DNA of 64,000 nucleotides from Neobacillus sp. SuZ13 (GCF_030123365.1 NZ_CP126107.1:5817501-5881500), one strand, 5' to 3'. Positions 50,030 to 58,270 are shown, counted from the first letter of the stretch. Notes: generated by a model from the letters alone, not told the origin. Program-made: numbers and translations.

Positions 50030-51897
50030 CGTAAGTACCCCCCTGTTAATGCAAAGATGACGACGAGAACCGCAAGTCCGACAAAGGCCACCGCACCGTA
50101 CGTTTGAACCTGTCCGGATTGCAGTTTCGACCCTGCGGCGCCAAGTCCTTGAACAATTCCGACCACGCCTTTGACAAGTCCTTCAACAAGAAACACGTCA
50201 ATGAAACGTAAGAAGTAGCTGACCCCTTTTGTGATGGCCACAACTGTCAGTTGATAAAACTCGTCAACGTAATATTTGTTCAATAAAATTGTGTGTAGCG
50301 TATCGCCTGTACCGCTTAACCAGTTACGAGCAATCGAACGCTTGTTGTACATCAAGTAGGCAAGGAAAATTCCCGCTAAGGATACGACCGTTGCTGCGAT
50401 CATGATCCAAGCCGGGCCTTCAACGTGGCCTTGATGTGCCAACGCTTCGTTGCCATCAACGAGCCAATCGCCAAGGAATGTACCGAACCACGGTGTATTG
50501 ACGTAACCAGCGATTACGGCAAGAACACCAAGCACAACCATTGGTAAGGTCATATTGGATGGCGATTCATGGACATGCTTCTGGTTGCCGCGCGCTTCAC
50601 CCGTAAAGACTAGGAAGAACAAGCGGAACATATAGAATGCGGTCATGAAGGCTGCCGCAAGGGCTAAGAAAAAGAGTACAGGATGTCCGCCTTCCCATGC
50701 CGCCACTAAAATTTCATCTTTCGAGAAGAATCCAGAAAGTCCTGGGACACCGCTGATCGCGAGTGTTCCGATTAAAAATAGCGGTCCGGTAAGCTTGAGC
50801 TTTTTCCAAAGTCCGCCCATTTCTTCGATGTTCTGAGTATGTACCGCGTGAATGACAGAACCGGCTGCCAAGAACAGAAGCGCCTTGAAGAAGGCATGTG
50901 TCATCAAGTGGAATACCCCCGCCACATAACCCGCAGACCCTAAGGCCAGCATCATGTAGCCAAGCTGTGAAACAGTTGAATACGCAAGTACGCGCTTGAT
51001 ATCGGTTTGCACAAGACCAATGCTTGCGGCGAAAATTGCCGTAAATGCACCAATCACAGCGATCGTAAGGAGCGCCGTATGGCTCGCCTCAAACAGTGGA
51101 AATAATGCCGCAACCAAATAAACCCCGGCCGCAACCATCGTCGCCGCGTGGATTAACGCCGAAACAGGCGTCGGACCTTCCATCGCATCCGGAAGCCACG
51201 TGTGAAGCGGGAACTGACCCGACTTACCAACCGCCCCGATGAAAATCAGGATCGCGGTCAAAGTAATCATGGTGCCTGACACCGCACCGGCATCAACAGC
51301 TGCGAAAATTTCACTATATTCAAAGCTTTTGGTTTCCCAGAATAGCAGAATCATGCCGATAAATAAGCCCACGTCCCCGATCCGGGTCATGATGAATGCT
51401 TTTTTAGCAGCTGCTTTTGCTTCGTCTTTGTAAAAATAAAAACCGATTAATAGGAAGGAACCGACGCCGACAAGTTCCCAGAAAATATAAGTTTGCAGCA
51501 GGTTAGGCGATATAACCAGTCCGAGCATTGCAAACGTAAATAATCCTAAATAGGCATAGAATACTGGAAACCGCTCGTCTCCTTGCATATAACCTTTGGA
51601 GTAGGTATGTACTAAGAAACTTACGAGCGATACGATAAACAGCATTAATGCATTTAATTGATTCACTTCAAAGCCCGCTGTTAGATGCATATCTCCTATC
51701 GTGAGCCAGTCAAATTTCGTGACATAGGTCGGCTCTTTGAAGCGCTCGAATAAAACCAAAATCGAGTAGACAAGTGATGCCAGCGTGAGGAGAATCCCCA
51801 CATAGGCACTTGCTTCCTTCAGTCGCTTCCCGAAAAGAAGAAGGATCAAAAACGATAATAGCGGGAAAAGCGGTATGAGCCATGCATTCTCCATCAT
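50026..51897 (-). CDS. nuoL: NADH-quinone oxidoreductase subunit L
   Basis: A 623-residue antiporter-like subunit with the long lateral helix. It contains LLQTYIFWELVGVGSFLLIGF, KSGQFPLHTWLPDAMEGPTPVSALIHAATMVAAGVYL and LAYSTVSQLGYMMLALG. The loop GAVSGTMI contains the 13-bp repeat in frame. ATG 51897 is chosen because AGGGG is 9 bases upstream; GTG 51903 is closer than usual. Separated from nuoK by an unusual 173-bp gap holding a repeat element. Confidence 0.97.
   Translation of the reverse strand: MMENAWLIPLFPLLSFLILLLFGKRLKEASAYVGILLTLASLVYSILVLFERFKEPTYVTKFDWLTIGDMHLTAGFEVNQLNALMLFIVSLVSFLVHTYSKGYMQGDERFPVFYAYLGLFTFAMLGLVISPNLLQTYIFWELVGVGSFLLIGFYFYKDEAKAAAKKAFIMTRIGDVGLFIGMILLFWETKSFEYSEIFAAVDAGAVSGTMITLTAILIFIGAVGKSGQFPLHTWLPDAMEGPTPVSALIHAATMVAAGVYLVAALFPLFEASHTALLTIAVIGAFTAIFAASIGLVQTDIKRVLAYSTVSQLGYMMLALGSAGYVAGVFHLMTHAFFKALLFLAAGSVIHAVHTQNIEEMGGLWKKLKLTGPLFLIGTLAISGVPGLSGFFSKDEILVAAWEGGHPVLFFLALAAAFMTAFYMFRLFFLVFTGEARGNQKHVHESPSNMTLPMVVLGVLAVIAGYVNTPWFGTFLGDWLVDGNEALAHQGHVEGPAWIMIAATVVSLAGIFLAYLMYNKRSIARNWLSGTGDTLHTILLNKYYVDEFYQLTVVAITKGVSYFLRFIDVFLVEGLVKGVVGIVQGLGAAGSKLQSGQVQTYGAVAFVGLAVLVVIFALTGGYLR
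51271..51283 (-). repeat. 13-bp repeat inside nuoL
   Basis: Plus strand GGTGCCTGACACC; the gene reads GTG-TCA-GGC-ACC (V-S-G-T) between two membrane helices. Confidence 0.85.
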
Positions 51898-52017
51898 TAT
51901 CACTATCCCCTTTCGAATGATACAAACTTCACCATTCGAATTTTGTTGAAAGACAATTTTGTCGTTGTACCTTTAGAGGTACATTTTCATTGGTATGGTG
52001 CCATTGTGGTACATTTT

Positions 52018-52077
52018 GGAGCCTGACACCCTTCGTGGACAAAAAGACCAAAGTGTCTTTTTGTGGTGCCTGACACC
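52018..52077. repeat. MITE-like 60-bp repeat element in the nuoK-nuoL gap
   Basis: GGAGCCTGACACC (52018-52030, one change) and GGTGCCTGACACC (52065-52077) flank a core with CGTGGACAAAAAGAC and GTGTCTTTTTGT, which can fold on itself. The right copy ends on the nuoK stop codon. Confidence 0.9.
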
Positions 52078-52391
52078 TAGTTTTTCATCGTATCCATTTC
52101 ATCGATGTTAACGGTTTTTCTAGCGCGGTATAGCGAGATTAAGATTGCTAAACCAACGGCCGCTTCGGCTGCTGCAACGCTGATTGCGAACAGAGCGAAG
52201 ATTTGGCCCGTGATTGACGGCGCCATTCCGTATTTACTGAAAGTGACGAGATTAATATTCACGGCATTCAGCATCAATTCAATTGAAATCAGGACAATTA
52301 CGGTATTTCTTTTTGTCAGTGCACCGTATAAACCGATGCAAAACAAAATGAGTGCTAGTGCCAGGAAGGCTGAAGCGGGAACGGAACTCAT
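52077..52391 (-). CDS. nuoK: NADH-quinone oxidoreductase subunit K
   Basis: A 104-residue, three-helix membrane subunit. It shows FLALALILFCIGLYGALTKRNTV, ISIELMLNAVNINLVTF (conserved Glu in helix 2) and FAISVAAAEAAVGLAILISLYR. Start ATG overlaps the nuoJ stop by four bases. The stop codon abuts a repeat element that separates it from nuoL. Confidence 0.96.
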   Translation of the reverse strand: MSSVPASAFLALALILFCIGLYGALTKRNTVIVLISIELMLNAVNINLVTFSKYGMAPSITGQIFALFAISVAAAEAAVGLAILISLYRARKTVNIDEMDTMKN

Positions 52392-52906
52392 TTATCATCC
52401 GCCTCCTTCTTCTCGTTTTTCGCTAGGATAATCGAACCAACAAGGGCGACTAATAATAAAACAGACGTTAACTCAAATGGAATGATATATTTTGAGTAAA
52501 GTGCTTTACCAATTTGCATCGTGTTATTTTCATGCAAGGTCGTCGGAACCTGTTCGATATTGAAATCGTAAATCCCAAGATACACGGCAAACGCAAAGCC
52601 TAAAATCCCTAGGAAGACAAGGATTTTTCTCCATTTGCCTGTTTTCGGTTCATGTTCATCATTATGCTTCGTTAACATTATTCCAAATAGCATAATGATT
52701 GTAATGGCACCGGAATAGATTAAGACCTGCACTGCGGCCACAAATTCAGCGGACAGCACTACGTAAATACCAGCGATTGCTACAAAGGTGAAGATTAGTG
52801 AAACGACCATATGAACAACCTTGGTAAGATTTAAAAGCAGCACACCTCCGATAATCGCGACAAGTGCGAGCCCCATAAATGCGAGGAATTCCCCCGAAAA
52901 GGTCAT
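52388..52906 (-). CDS. nuoJ: NADH-quinone oxidoreductase subunit J
   Basis: A 172-residue, five-helix membrane subunit: LAFMGLALVAIIGGVLLLNLTK, FVAAVQVLIYSGAITIIMLFGIMLT (conserved coupling helix) and LTSVLLLVALVGSIILAK. Overlaps nuoI and nuoK by four bases each. Confidence 0.95.
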   Translation of the reverse strand: MTFSGEFLAFMGLALVAIIGGVLLLNLTKVVHMVVSLIFTFVAIAGIYVVLSAEFVAAVQVLIYSGAITIIMLFGIMLTKHNDEHEPKTGKWRKILVFLGILGFAFAVYLGIYDFNIEQVPTTLHENNTMQIGKALYSKYIIPFELTSVLLLVALVGSIILAKNEKKEADDK

Positions 52907-53331
52907 GGTTTATTCACCTGCCGTATGTTTTCGTCGTTTTCATCTAACCATTCTAGATTTTTAAATAACATGTCACGGCTGTATTCAGCGAGCTCAAAGT
53001 TATTGGTCATGATAATCGCTTCTGTCGGGCATACCTCTGTACATAGGTCACATAGGATGCAAATTTCGAAGTTAATATCGTAGGTATCAATGATTTTCCC
53101 TTTTTTCGTTGGATCCGGATGTTTTTTACCCGTCAAATCGATACAATCGGTCGGGCAGATATTCATGCACTGATTGCAAACAATACACTTCTCCGGATAA
53201 AACTTTTGAATACCACGGAATCGGTCGGGCAGTGGAATCGGCTTATTCGGATAATCATAAGTAACCTTTTCTTTCGTCAAGTTCTTTAGGGTATATTTCA
53301 AGCCTTTTGCTAATCCAAGCACGTTTTTCAC
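52903..53331 (-). CDS. nuoI: NADH-quinone oxidoreductase subunit I (two 4Fe-4S)
   Basis: A 142-residue ferredoxin-like peripheral subunit with two CxxCxxCxxxCP clusters, CIVCNQCMNICPTDC and CILCDLCTEVCPTEA (N6a and N6b). It carries electrons to NuoB. The upstream 41-bp gap to nuoH holds a 13-bp repeat (53359-53371). Confidence 0.97.
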   Translation of the reverse strand: MKNVLGLAKGLKYTLKNLTKEKVTYDYPNKPIPLPDRFRGIQKFYPEKCIVCNQCMNICPTDCIDLTGKKHPDPTKKGKIIDTYDINFEICILCDLCTEVCPTEAIIMTNNFELAEYSRDMLFKNLEWLDENDENIRQVNKP

Positions 53332-53358
53332 CCCTTTTACATTTTAAAGATAGTTATT

Positions 53359-53371
53359 GGTGTCAGGCACC
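53359..53371 (+). repeat. 13-bp repeat between nuoH and nuoI
   Basis: A perfect GGTGTCAGGCACC, one base from the nuoH stop codon, followed by ATTAAAAGA as in the core of other elements. Confidence 0.85.
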
Positions 53372-53372
53372 A

Positions 53373-54377
53373 TTAAAAGAATAGTGACTTAATTAATGCT
53401 GTTAAGAAAATATTTGCTAAAGCGATTGGCAGGAGGACTTTCCAGCCAAATTCCATGAGTTTGTCGGCGCGGAAACGCGGTAAGGTGGCCCGAAGCCAGA
53501 TATAAACAAAGACAACGGCACTAAATTTAACCGCGAACCAGACTGCACCCGGGATAAAGCTTAGGAAGCTAAACGGTGCCAGCCATCCGCCTAGGAACAC
53601 GACAGTAATTAGGGCGGACATTGCGAATAAATACACATATTCTGCGAGCATAAAGAAGGCCCAGCGGAATCCAGTATATTCGACGTGGTATCCAGCAACC
53701 AGCTCGTTTTCCGATTCCGGCAAGTCAAACGGTGTCCGATTTAATTCGGCAATCGATGCTATGAAAAAGATAATAAAGCCGATTGGCTGCAAAAGTATGA
53801 ACCAGCCATGCTTTTGTGCTTCGACCATATCATTTAGATTTAAACTTCCTGTTAAAAGGATGACACCTAGTACTGACATAACTAACGGTATTTCGTAGGA
53901 AATCATCTGGGCTGATGCACGCATGCCTCCTAAAAGGGCGTACTTATTATTTGAGGCCCAGCCGCCAAGCAGCATGCCGAAGGTGGTTAATCCGCTTACC
54001 GCGATATAGTAAAGTAATCCAACACCGATATCAGCGAACTGAAAGGCATCCGTGAACGGCATGGTGGCCAGCACCATAAACGACGGTGCGAAGGCAATGA
54101 CTGGCGCAATGATAAATAAGGGTTTATCGGCAGCCTTTGGAATGATGTCCTCTTTTAGTAAAAGCTTGAGAACGTCAGCGACGGTTTGCAATAGTCCCCA
54201 TTTACCGCCGACCTGGTTTGGACCATGGCGCAGCTGCATGTAACCCAAGACTTTCCGTTCTGCTAAAATTCCGTAGGTAACGAACCCTAATACAATTAAA
54301 AGCAAGACAGCGCCGAGTAAAAAGAAAATTCCAAAGTTAGCCCAACCTGGACTTGACTGGAGCAATTCTTCTATCAT
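53373..54377 (-). CDS. nuoH: NADH-quinone oxidoreductase subunit H
   Basis: A 334-residue, eight-helix membrane subunit that forms the quinone channel. It shows ERKVLGYMQLRHGPNQVGGKWGLLQTVADVLKLLLKEDIIP, the loop ELNRTPFDLPESENELVAGYHVEYTGFRWAFFMLAEY and WLRATLPRFRADKLMEFGWKVLLP. Start ATG overlaps the nuoD stop by one base. Confidence 0.97.
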   Translation of the reverse strand: MIEELLQSSPGWANFGIFFLLGAVLLLIVLGFVTYGILAERKVLGYMQLRHGPNQVGGKWGLLQTVADVLKLLLKEDIIPKAADKPLFIIAPVIAFAPSFMVLATMPFTDAFQFADIGVGLLYYIAVSGLTTFGMLLGGWASNNKYALLGGMRASAQMISYEIPLVMSVLGVILLTGSLNLNDMVEAQKHGWFILLQPIGFIIFFIASIAELNRTPFDLPESENELVAGYHVEYTGFRWAFFMLAEYVYLFAMSALITVVFLGGWLAPFSFLSFIPGAVWFAVKFSAVVFVYIWLRATLPRFRADKLMEFGWKVLLPIALANIFLTALIKSLFF

Positions 54378-55477
54378 TAGCCGTCAACCTCCCCAAGGAC
54401 AATATCCACTGCCCCTAAAATAGCAATCATGTTTGCAATATTTTCACCCTTTAAAAGTTTCGGGAGAATTTGCAGGTTATAGAAGGACGGCCTTCTAAAC
54501 TTTAAGCGGTACGGTTCTTTTTTGCCGTCACTATAAATATAGCAGCCAATCTCTCCGCGTGGTGATTCAATTCGGACAAAGGCCTCTCCTTTAGGTGCCT
54601 TAATAATTTTTGGCACTTTCGCTAAAATTGGTCCTTCAGCTGGGAATTGTTCCACGGCTTGTTCAAGGATATTCAAGGATTGTTCAATCTCAGCCAGGCG
54701 CAAATGGTAGCGGGCCAAGCAATCGCCTTCTTCTGAAGTTGGCACATCAAATTCAAAACGATTATAGACGGAATATGGTTCATCTTTACGGAGATCCCAT
54801 TTCACGCCGGTACTGCGAAGATTCGGGCCGCTCAATGAATACTGGAGCGCCTCTTCCTTCGTATACTTCCCAATGCCTTTTACCCGGTCAAGGAAAATTT
54901 CATTTCCGGAAACCAATTCGTGGTAGCCTTTCAGCTGCCCGCGCAAGTAAGGAACAAAGCTGCCTACTTTTTCAATCCAGCCTTCAGGTGCATCCCACTT
55001 CACACCTCCAACGCGCATATAGTTGAAGGTCAAGCGTGCCCCTGATAATTCATTCAGCATGTTGATAATCATTTCCCGGTCACGGAAAGCATAGATGAAC
55101 GGACTGGTTGCACCAAGGTCAAGGATATAGGTACCCCAGGCAACAAGATGGCTGGCAATCCGGTTCAATTCCATCGCAATTACGCGCAAGAAATCAGCAC
55201 GTTCAGGCACTTCAATCCCCATCATCGTTTCAACCGCGTGACAGATTACATAGTTATTAGTCATGGAGGATAGATAGTCCATCCGGTCTGTATATGGAAT
55301 AATCTGCGTATATTGCAGGTTTTCAGCTAATTTTTCTGTCCCACGGTGCAAGTAACCGATGACAGGCGTTGCTTCGGTAATAATTTCCCCATCAATTTTA
55401 ACAACGAGACGGAACACTCCGTGTGTACTTGGATGCTGAGGACCGACGTTTAATATCATTTCTTCTGTTCTGATCAT
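54377..55477 (-). CDS. nuoD: NADH-quinone oxidoreductase subunit D
   Basis: A 366-residue 49-kDa-type subunit near the quinone site: NVGPQHPSTHGVFRLVVKIDGE, GYLHRGTEKLAENLQYTQIIPYTDRMDYLSSM, VPERADFLRVIAMELNRIASHL and ESPRGEIGCYIYSDGKKEPYRLKFRRPSF. Follows nuoC by three bases. Confidence 0.97.
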   Translation of the reverse strand: MIRTEEMILNVGPQHPSTHGVFRLVVKIDGEIITEATPVIGYLHRGTEKLAENLQYTQIIPYTDRMDYLSSMTNNYVICHAVETMMGIEVPERADFLRVIAMELNRIASHLVAWGTYILDLGATSPFIYAFRDREMIINMLNELSGARLTFNYMRVGGVKWDAPEGWIEKVGSFVPYLRGQLKGYHELVSGNEIFLDRVKGIGKYTKEEALQYSLSGPNLRSTGVKWDLRKDEPYSVYNRFEFDVPTSEEGDCLARYHLRLAEIEQSLNILEQAVEQFPAEGPILAKVPKIIKAPKGEAFVRIESPRGEIGCYIYSDGKKEPYRLKFRRPSFYNLQILPKLLKGENIANMIAILGAVDIVLGEVDG

Positions 55478-55480
55478 TGG

Positions 55481-56806
55481 TTACACCTCCACGTCGTACG
55501 GCTCGTAATCTTTGCGCAGTGGATGGCCAACCCAATCTTCGCCAAGCAGGATACGTCGTAAGTCCGGATGCCCTGGAAACTTGATTCCCAGTAAGTCATA
55601 GGCTTCACACTCAGGCCATTCTGCCCCTGCCCAAAGCGGCTGCAAGGACTCGATTGTTGGTTCGTTACGGTCAATCTTTACTTTAAAAGCAACCGATTGA
55701 CGGTTTTTGTATGAGTATAAGTGAACATATACTTCCATATGTGTGACAAAGTCTGTCCCATGAAGCTCGGATAAATAATCAAACCCTAACTGCTCATTGT
55801 ATTTTAAAAATTGAGCTACTTTGAAATAGGTGTCAGGCTTCACCACAAGGGTTGGAACATCCTTAGAAAGTTTATTAATATAAGAATCTTCTAAAACATC
55901 CGCACCTAGATGCTCAGTTATGACCTTCACATATTTGTCTAGGTATGGCTGATTTGGTGATGGCTGCTCTGCAGCTGCTGGGGCTGTGTCATCCGCTTTT
56001 CCTGTTCCTGCGGCTTTTGCCTTGGCTGCTGCCGCTGCTTTCGCCTTTGCTTTGGCTGCCGCGATTGCTTTCGCTTTCTCGTCATCGCCACCCGCTGCGT
56101 CCTCTCCAGCTCCGCCTGCTTTGGCTTTGGCCGCTGCTGCTGCCTTTGCTTTGGCTGCCGCCGCTGCTTTCGCCTTGGCCGCTGCTGCCGCTTTCGCCTT
56201 GGCATCATCTCCGGCTGTGGTATCGGTTTCTTCGGCTGGGGCTCCACCTGCGAGTTCCATCGCTTTTTTCTTTGCTGCTGCTGCGGCTTTTGCTTTCGCT
56301 ATCGCTGCTGCTTTTTTCTTCGCAAGATCATCGCCGGCGTCTGCTTCGGGTTCCGCTGGCGCCGTTTCTTCAGCTGGGGCTTCTCCGCCTGCAAGCTCCA
56401 TCGCTTTACGCTTCGCTGCGGCTGCTGCCTTCGCTTTGGCCACCGCTGCCGCCTTTTTCTTCGCGAGGTCATCTGCATCGGTTGCTGCTGGTACAGACGG
56501 TTCTGCTGGCGCAGATTCTTCCGCTGGGGCTGAAGATTCGCCTTGTTCCATCGCCGCTCTTTTCGCTGCAGCTGCTGCCTTCGCTTTCGCGACTGCCTCG
56601 GCCTTTCTTTTCGCTAGATCATCTGCGTCATTTGTGGTTGCTGATGCTGGTTCTTCGGCTTTAACTGGCTCGGCCGGCTTTTCTTCTTGCTCAGGTGCTG
56701 GTGCAGCTTCTCCTGCGGCCTTCGCTGCTCGTTTCGCCGCCGCCGCAGCCTTCGCTTTCGCAACCGCTTCCTTCTTTAACTGTTCAAGATCTTTTTCCCC
56801 ACTCAT
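55481..56806 (-). CDS. nuoC: NADH-quinone oxidoreductase subunit C with long Ala/Lys repeat N terminus
   Basis: A 441-residue protein. The catalytic-arm 30-kDa domain is confined to the last ~160 residues: SYINKLSKDVPTLVVKPDTYFKVAQFL, FDYLSELHGTDFV, DRNEPTIESLQPLWAGAEWPECEAYDLLGIKFPGHPDLRRILL. The first ~280 residues are repeats of (D-D-L-A-K-K-K-A-A)-(A-K-A-K-A-A-A-A-A-K-R-K-A-M-E)-acidic Pro/Glu linkers, about seven copies. These are predicted charged helices alternating with flexible acidic spacers. A repeat extension occurs in some Bacillaceae NuoC proteins, but its role is unknown. ATG 56806, four bases after nuoB. Confidence 0.95.
   Translation of the reverse strand: MSGEKDLEQLKKEAVAKAKAAAAAKRAAKAAGEAAPAPEQEEKPAEPVKAEEPASATTNDADDLAKRKAEAVAKAKAAAAAKRAAMEQGESSAPAEESAPAEPSVPAATDADDLAKKKAAAVAKAKAAAAAKRKAMELAGGEAPAEETAPAEPEADAGDDLAKKKAAAIAKAKAAAAAKKKAMELAGGAPAEETDTTAGDDAKAKAAAAAKAKAAAAAKAKAAAAAKAKAGGAGEDAAGGDDEKAKAIAAAKAKAKAAAAAKAKAAGTGKADDTAPAAAEQPSPNQPYLDKYVKVITEHLGADVLEDSYINKLSKDVPTLVVKPDTYFKVAQFLKYNEQLGFDYLSELHGTDFVTHMEVYVHLYSYKNRQSVAFKVKIDRNEPTIESLQPLWAGAEWPECEAYDLLGIKFPGHPDLRRILLGEDWVGHPLRKDYEPYDVEV
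55985..56790 (-). repeat. Repeated Ala/Lys coding region of nuoC
   Basis: About seven imperfect copies of a ~90-bp coding unit (AKAKAAAAAKxKAM plus acidic linker) with strong codon repetitiveness. Confidence 0.85.
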
Positions 56807-56809
56807 TGG

Positions 56810-57322
56810 TTAGATCACCTTCTTCCCAGTCTTCGCCTCATAGCGAATCTTTTCCTTTAATTTATTGATTCCATAAATTAAAGCGGCTGGGTTTGGAGGG
56901 CATCCTGGTATGTATACATCGACAGGAACGATTTGATCGACTCCCTTAACGACTGAATAAGATTTCACATACGGCCCACCTGCTGTCGCACAAGAACCCA
57001 TCGCAATGACCCATTTAGGCTCGGGCATTTGGTCATATAATCTTCGTAAAATTGGTGCCATCTTCTTTGTCACGGTGCCAGACACGATCATACAATCCGA
57101 CTGACGCGGTGACGTCCGGAAAAACGAACCAGAACGGTCCAAATCATAATTCGCTCCGCCTACACCCATCATTTCAATCGCACAACAAGCCAGACCAAAT
57201 GTCACTGGGTAGATCGAACTGCTTCGGGCCCAAGCTTTAATTTGCTCTAGCGTAGTCATAAATACATTTCGCTGTAACTCTGCCATTTCGTGTTGTGAAA
57301 GGCCATCTAGTTTTAATTCCAT
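56810..57322 (-). CDS. nuoB: NADH-quinone oxidoreductase subunit B
   Basis: A 170-residue subunit holding the terminal 4Fe-4S cluster N2: TFGLACCAIEMM, RQSDCMIVSGTVTKKMAPILRRLYDQMPEPKWVIAMGSCATAGGPY and VYIPGCPPNPAALIYGI. ATG follows AAGAAGGTGCTACG and overlaps nuoA by ten bases. Confidence 0.97.
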   Translation of the reverse strand: MELKLDGLSQHEMAELQRNVFMTTLEQIKAWARSSSIYPVTFGLACCAIEMMGVGGANYDLDRSGSFFRTSPRQSDCMIVSGTVTKKMAPILRRLYDQMPEPKWVIAMGSCATAGGPYVKSYSVVKGVDQIVPVDVYIPGCPPNPAALIYGINKLKEKIRYEAKTGKKVI

Positions 57323-57687
57323 CGTAGCACCTTCTTTTTCCAGGCATACACAAGGCCAATTAATAACATAATAACAAAAATCAACATCTCAATTAGCGCA
57401 AAAATCCCTAACTTATCATAGGCAACGGCCCATGGATATAAAAACACGGTTTCTACATCAAAAATAACAAACATTAGGGCAAAAATATAATAGCGGACAT
57501 TGAACTGTACACGGGAATCGTGAAATGGATCAATACCGCTCTCATATGTGGTATACTTCGCCTCACTCGGTTTATGTGGACGCAGAAGCTTACCTAAATA
57601 TAACGCCACCACAGGCAGCAGCACCCCAAGACATAGAAATGCAAAAACAATCAGATAATTATTCTGATATACATTTAGAAGTTCCAT
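57313..57687 (-). CDS. nuoA: NADH-quinone oxidoreductase subunit A
   Basis: A 124-residue, three-helix membrane subunit: YLIVFAFLCLGVLLPVVALYLG, TTYESGIDPFHDSRVQFNVRYYIFALMFVIFDVETVFLYPWA and LIEMLIFVIMLLIGLVYAWKKKVLRW. ATG 57687 is chosen because GGAGGGG lies just upstream. First gene of the operon. Confidence 0.97.
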   Translation of the reverse strand: MELLNVYQNNYLIVFAFLCLGVLLPVVALYLGKLLRPHKPSEAKYTTYESGIDPFHDSRVQFNVRYYIFALMFVIFDVETVFLYPWAVAYDKLGIFALIEMLIFVIMLLIGLVYAWKKKVLRWN

Positions 57688-57743
57688 GTCTATCCCCTCC
57701 AATGTTGTAAATTTTCATACTAGTGAATATTGTAACCGAATTC

Positions 57744-57772
57744 ATTATAGCATTGTTACAAACCCATGTCGA
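57744..57772 (-). promoter_or_regulatory. Sigma-A promoter of the nuo operon
   Basis: TCGACA (57772-57767), 17-base spacer ending in TGC, perfect TATAAT (57749-57744), about 57 bases before the nuoA start. Confidence 0.72.
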
Positions 57773-57810
57773 CAAGCCGTATTCATAAAAATTGGAATTC
57801 TAACCGCCTC

Positions 57811-57873
57811 GAAATTCCCAGTTGAAAGGCTCTTGAGGGCTCGCTATCAAAAGAGACTTTCAATCGGGAATTT
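57811..57873. repeat. Long imperfect inverted repeat upstream of nuo
   Basis: AAATTCCC..GTTGAAAGGCTCTT (57812-57834) pairs with 57851-57873 (20 of 23 positions), loop 16 bases. It lies ~40 bases upstream of the nuo -35 box. Confidence 0.8.
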
Positions 57874-57921
57874 TGCAAACTCCAGCAAAAGCGGAAGAGG
57901 GCATGCCAAATAAAGGTCACG

Positions 57922-58260
57922 GTCAAATACCTAATAAATTCGACAACAACCTCTATTTAACACCAAAATGTGTCCAATGTCAGTGAGATTTGTCATAAAA
58001 CGTTCACCCAATATCTCTTTTTCGGAATACCCTTATATTCTTCTGAAAAAGCAATTTATCTAAAACAAGTAACATGTCCTTCTATAATCATATTCATCTA
58101 CTAACAAATCATGCAGATATTCCATTATCGAGCACAAATCCAACTGTAAAAGTCTGCGGATGGAGTGATCTATGCATCCTATATTCTAATTTCCGGGAAA
58201 CAGCCTCTTAAATTACCTATTTTTATAAAAAACAAGACCCTCTAATCAAAATTTTAACCG
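57922..58260. other. Gene-free AT-rich region
   Basis: Only a short inverted repeat TTTTTCGGAA/TTCTGAAAAA (58018-58050) is visible. No frame with a ribosome binding site was found. Confidence 0.6.
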
Positions 58261-58270
58261 CCCATTAGCC

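Noticed and set aside
55829..55844. Copy of the 13-bp repeat in nuoC
   Set aside because: Only the first ten bases match; there is no palindrome.
55945..56813. Two long plus-strand frames antisense to nuoC
   Set aside because: They are mirror translations of the Ala/Lys repeat codons and have Leu- or Ala-only composition.
57074..57086. Another copy of the 13-bp repeat in nuoB
   Set aside because: It reads CGGTGCCAGACAC with mismatches and encodes the conserved VSGTVTK of all NuoB proteins, so it is coincidence.
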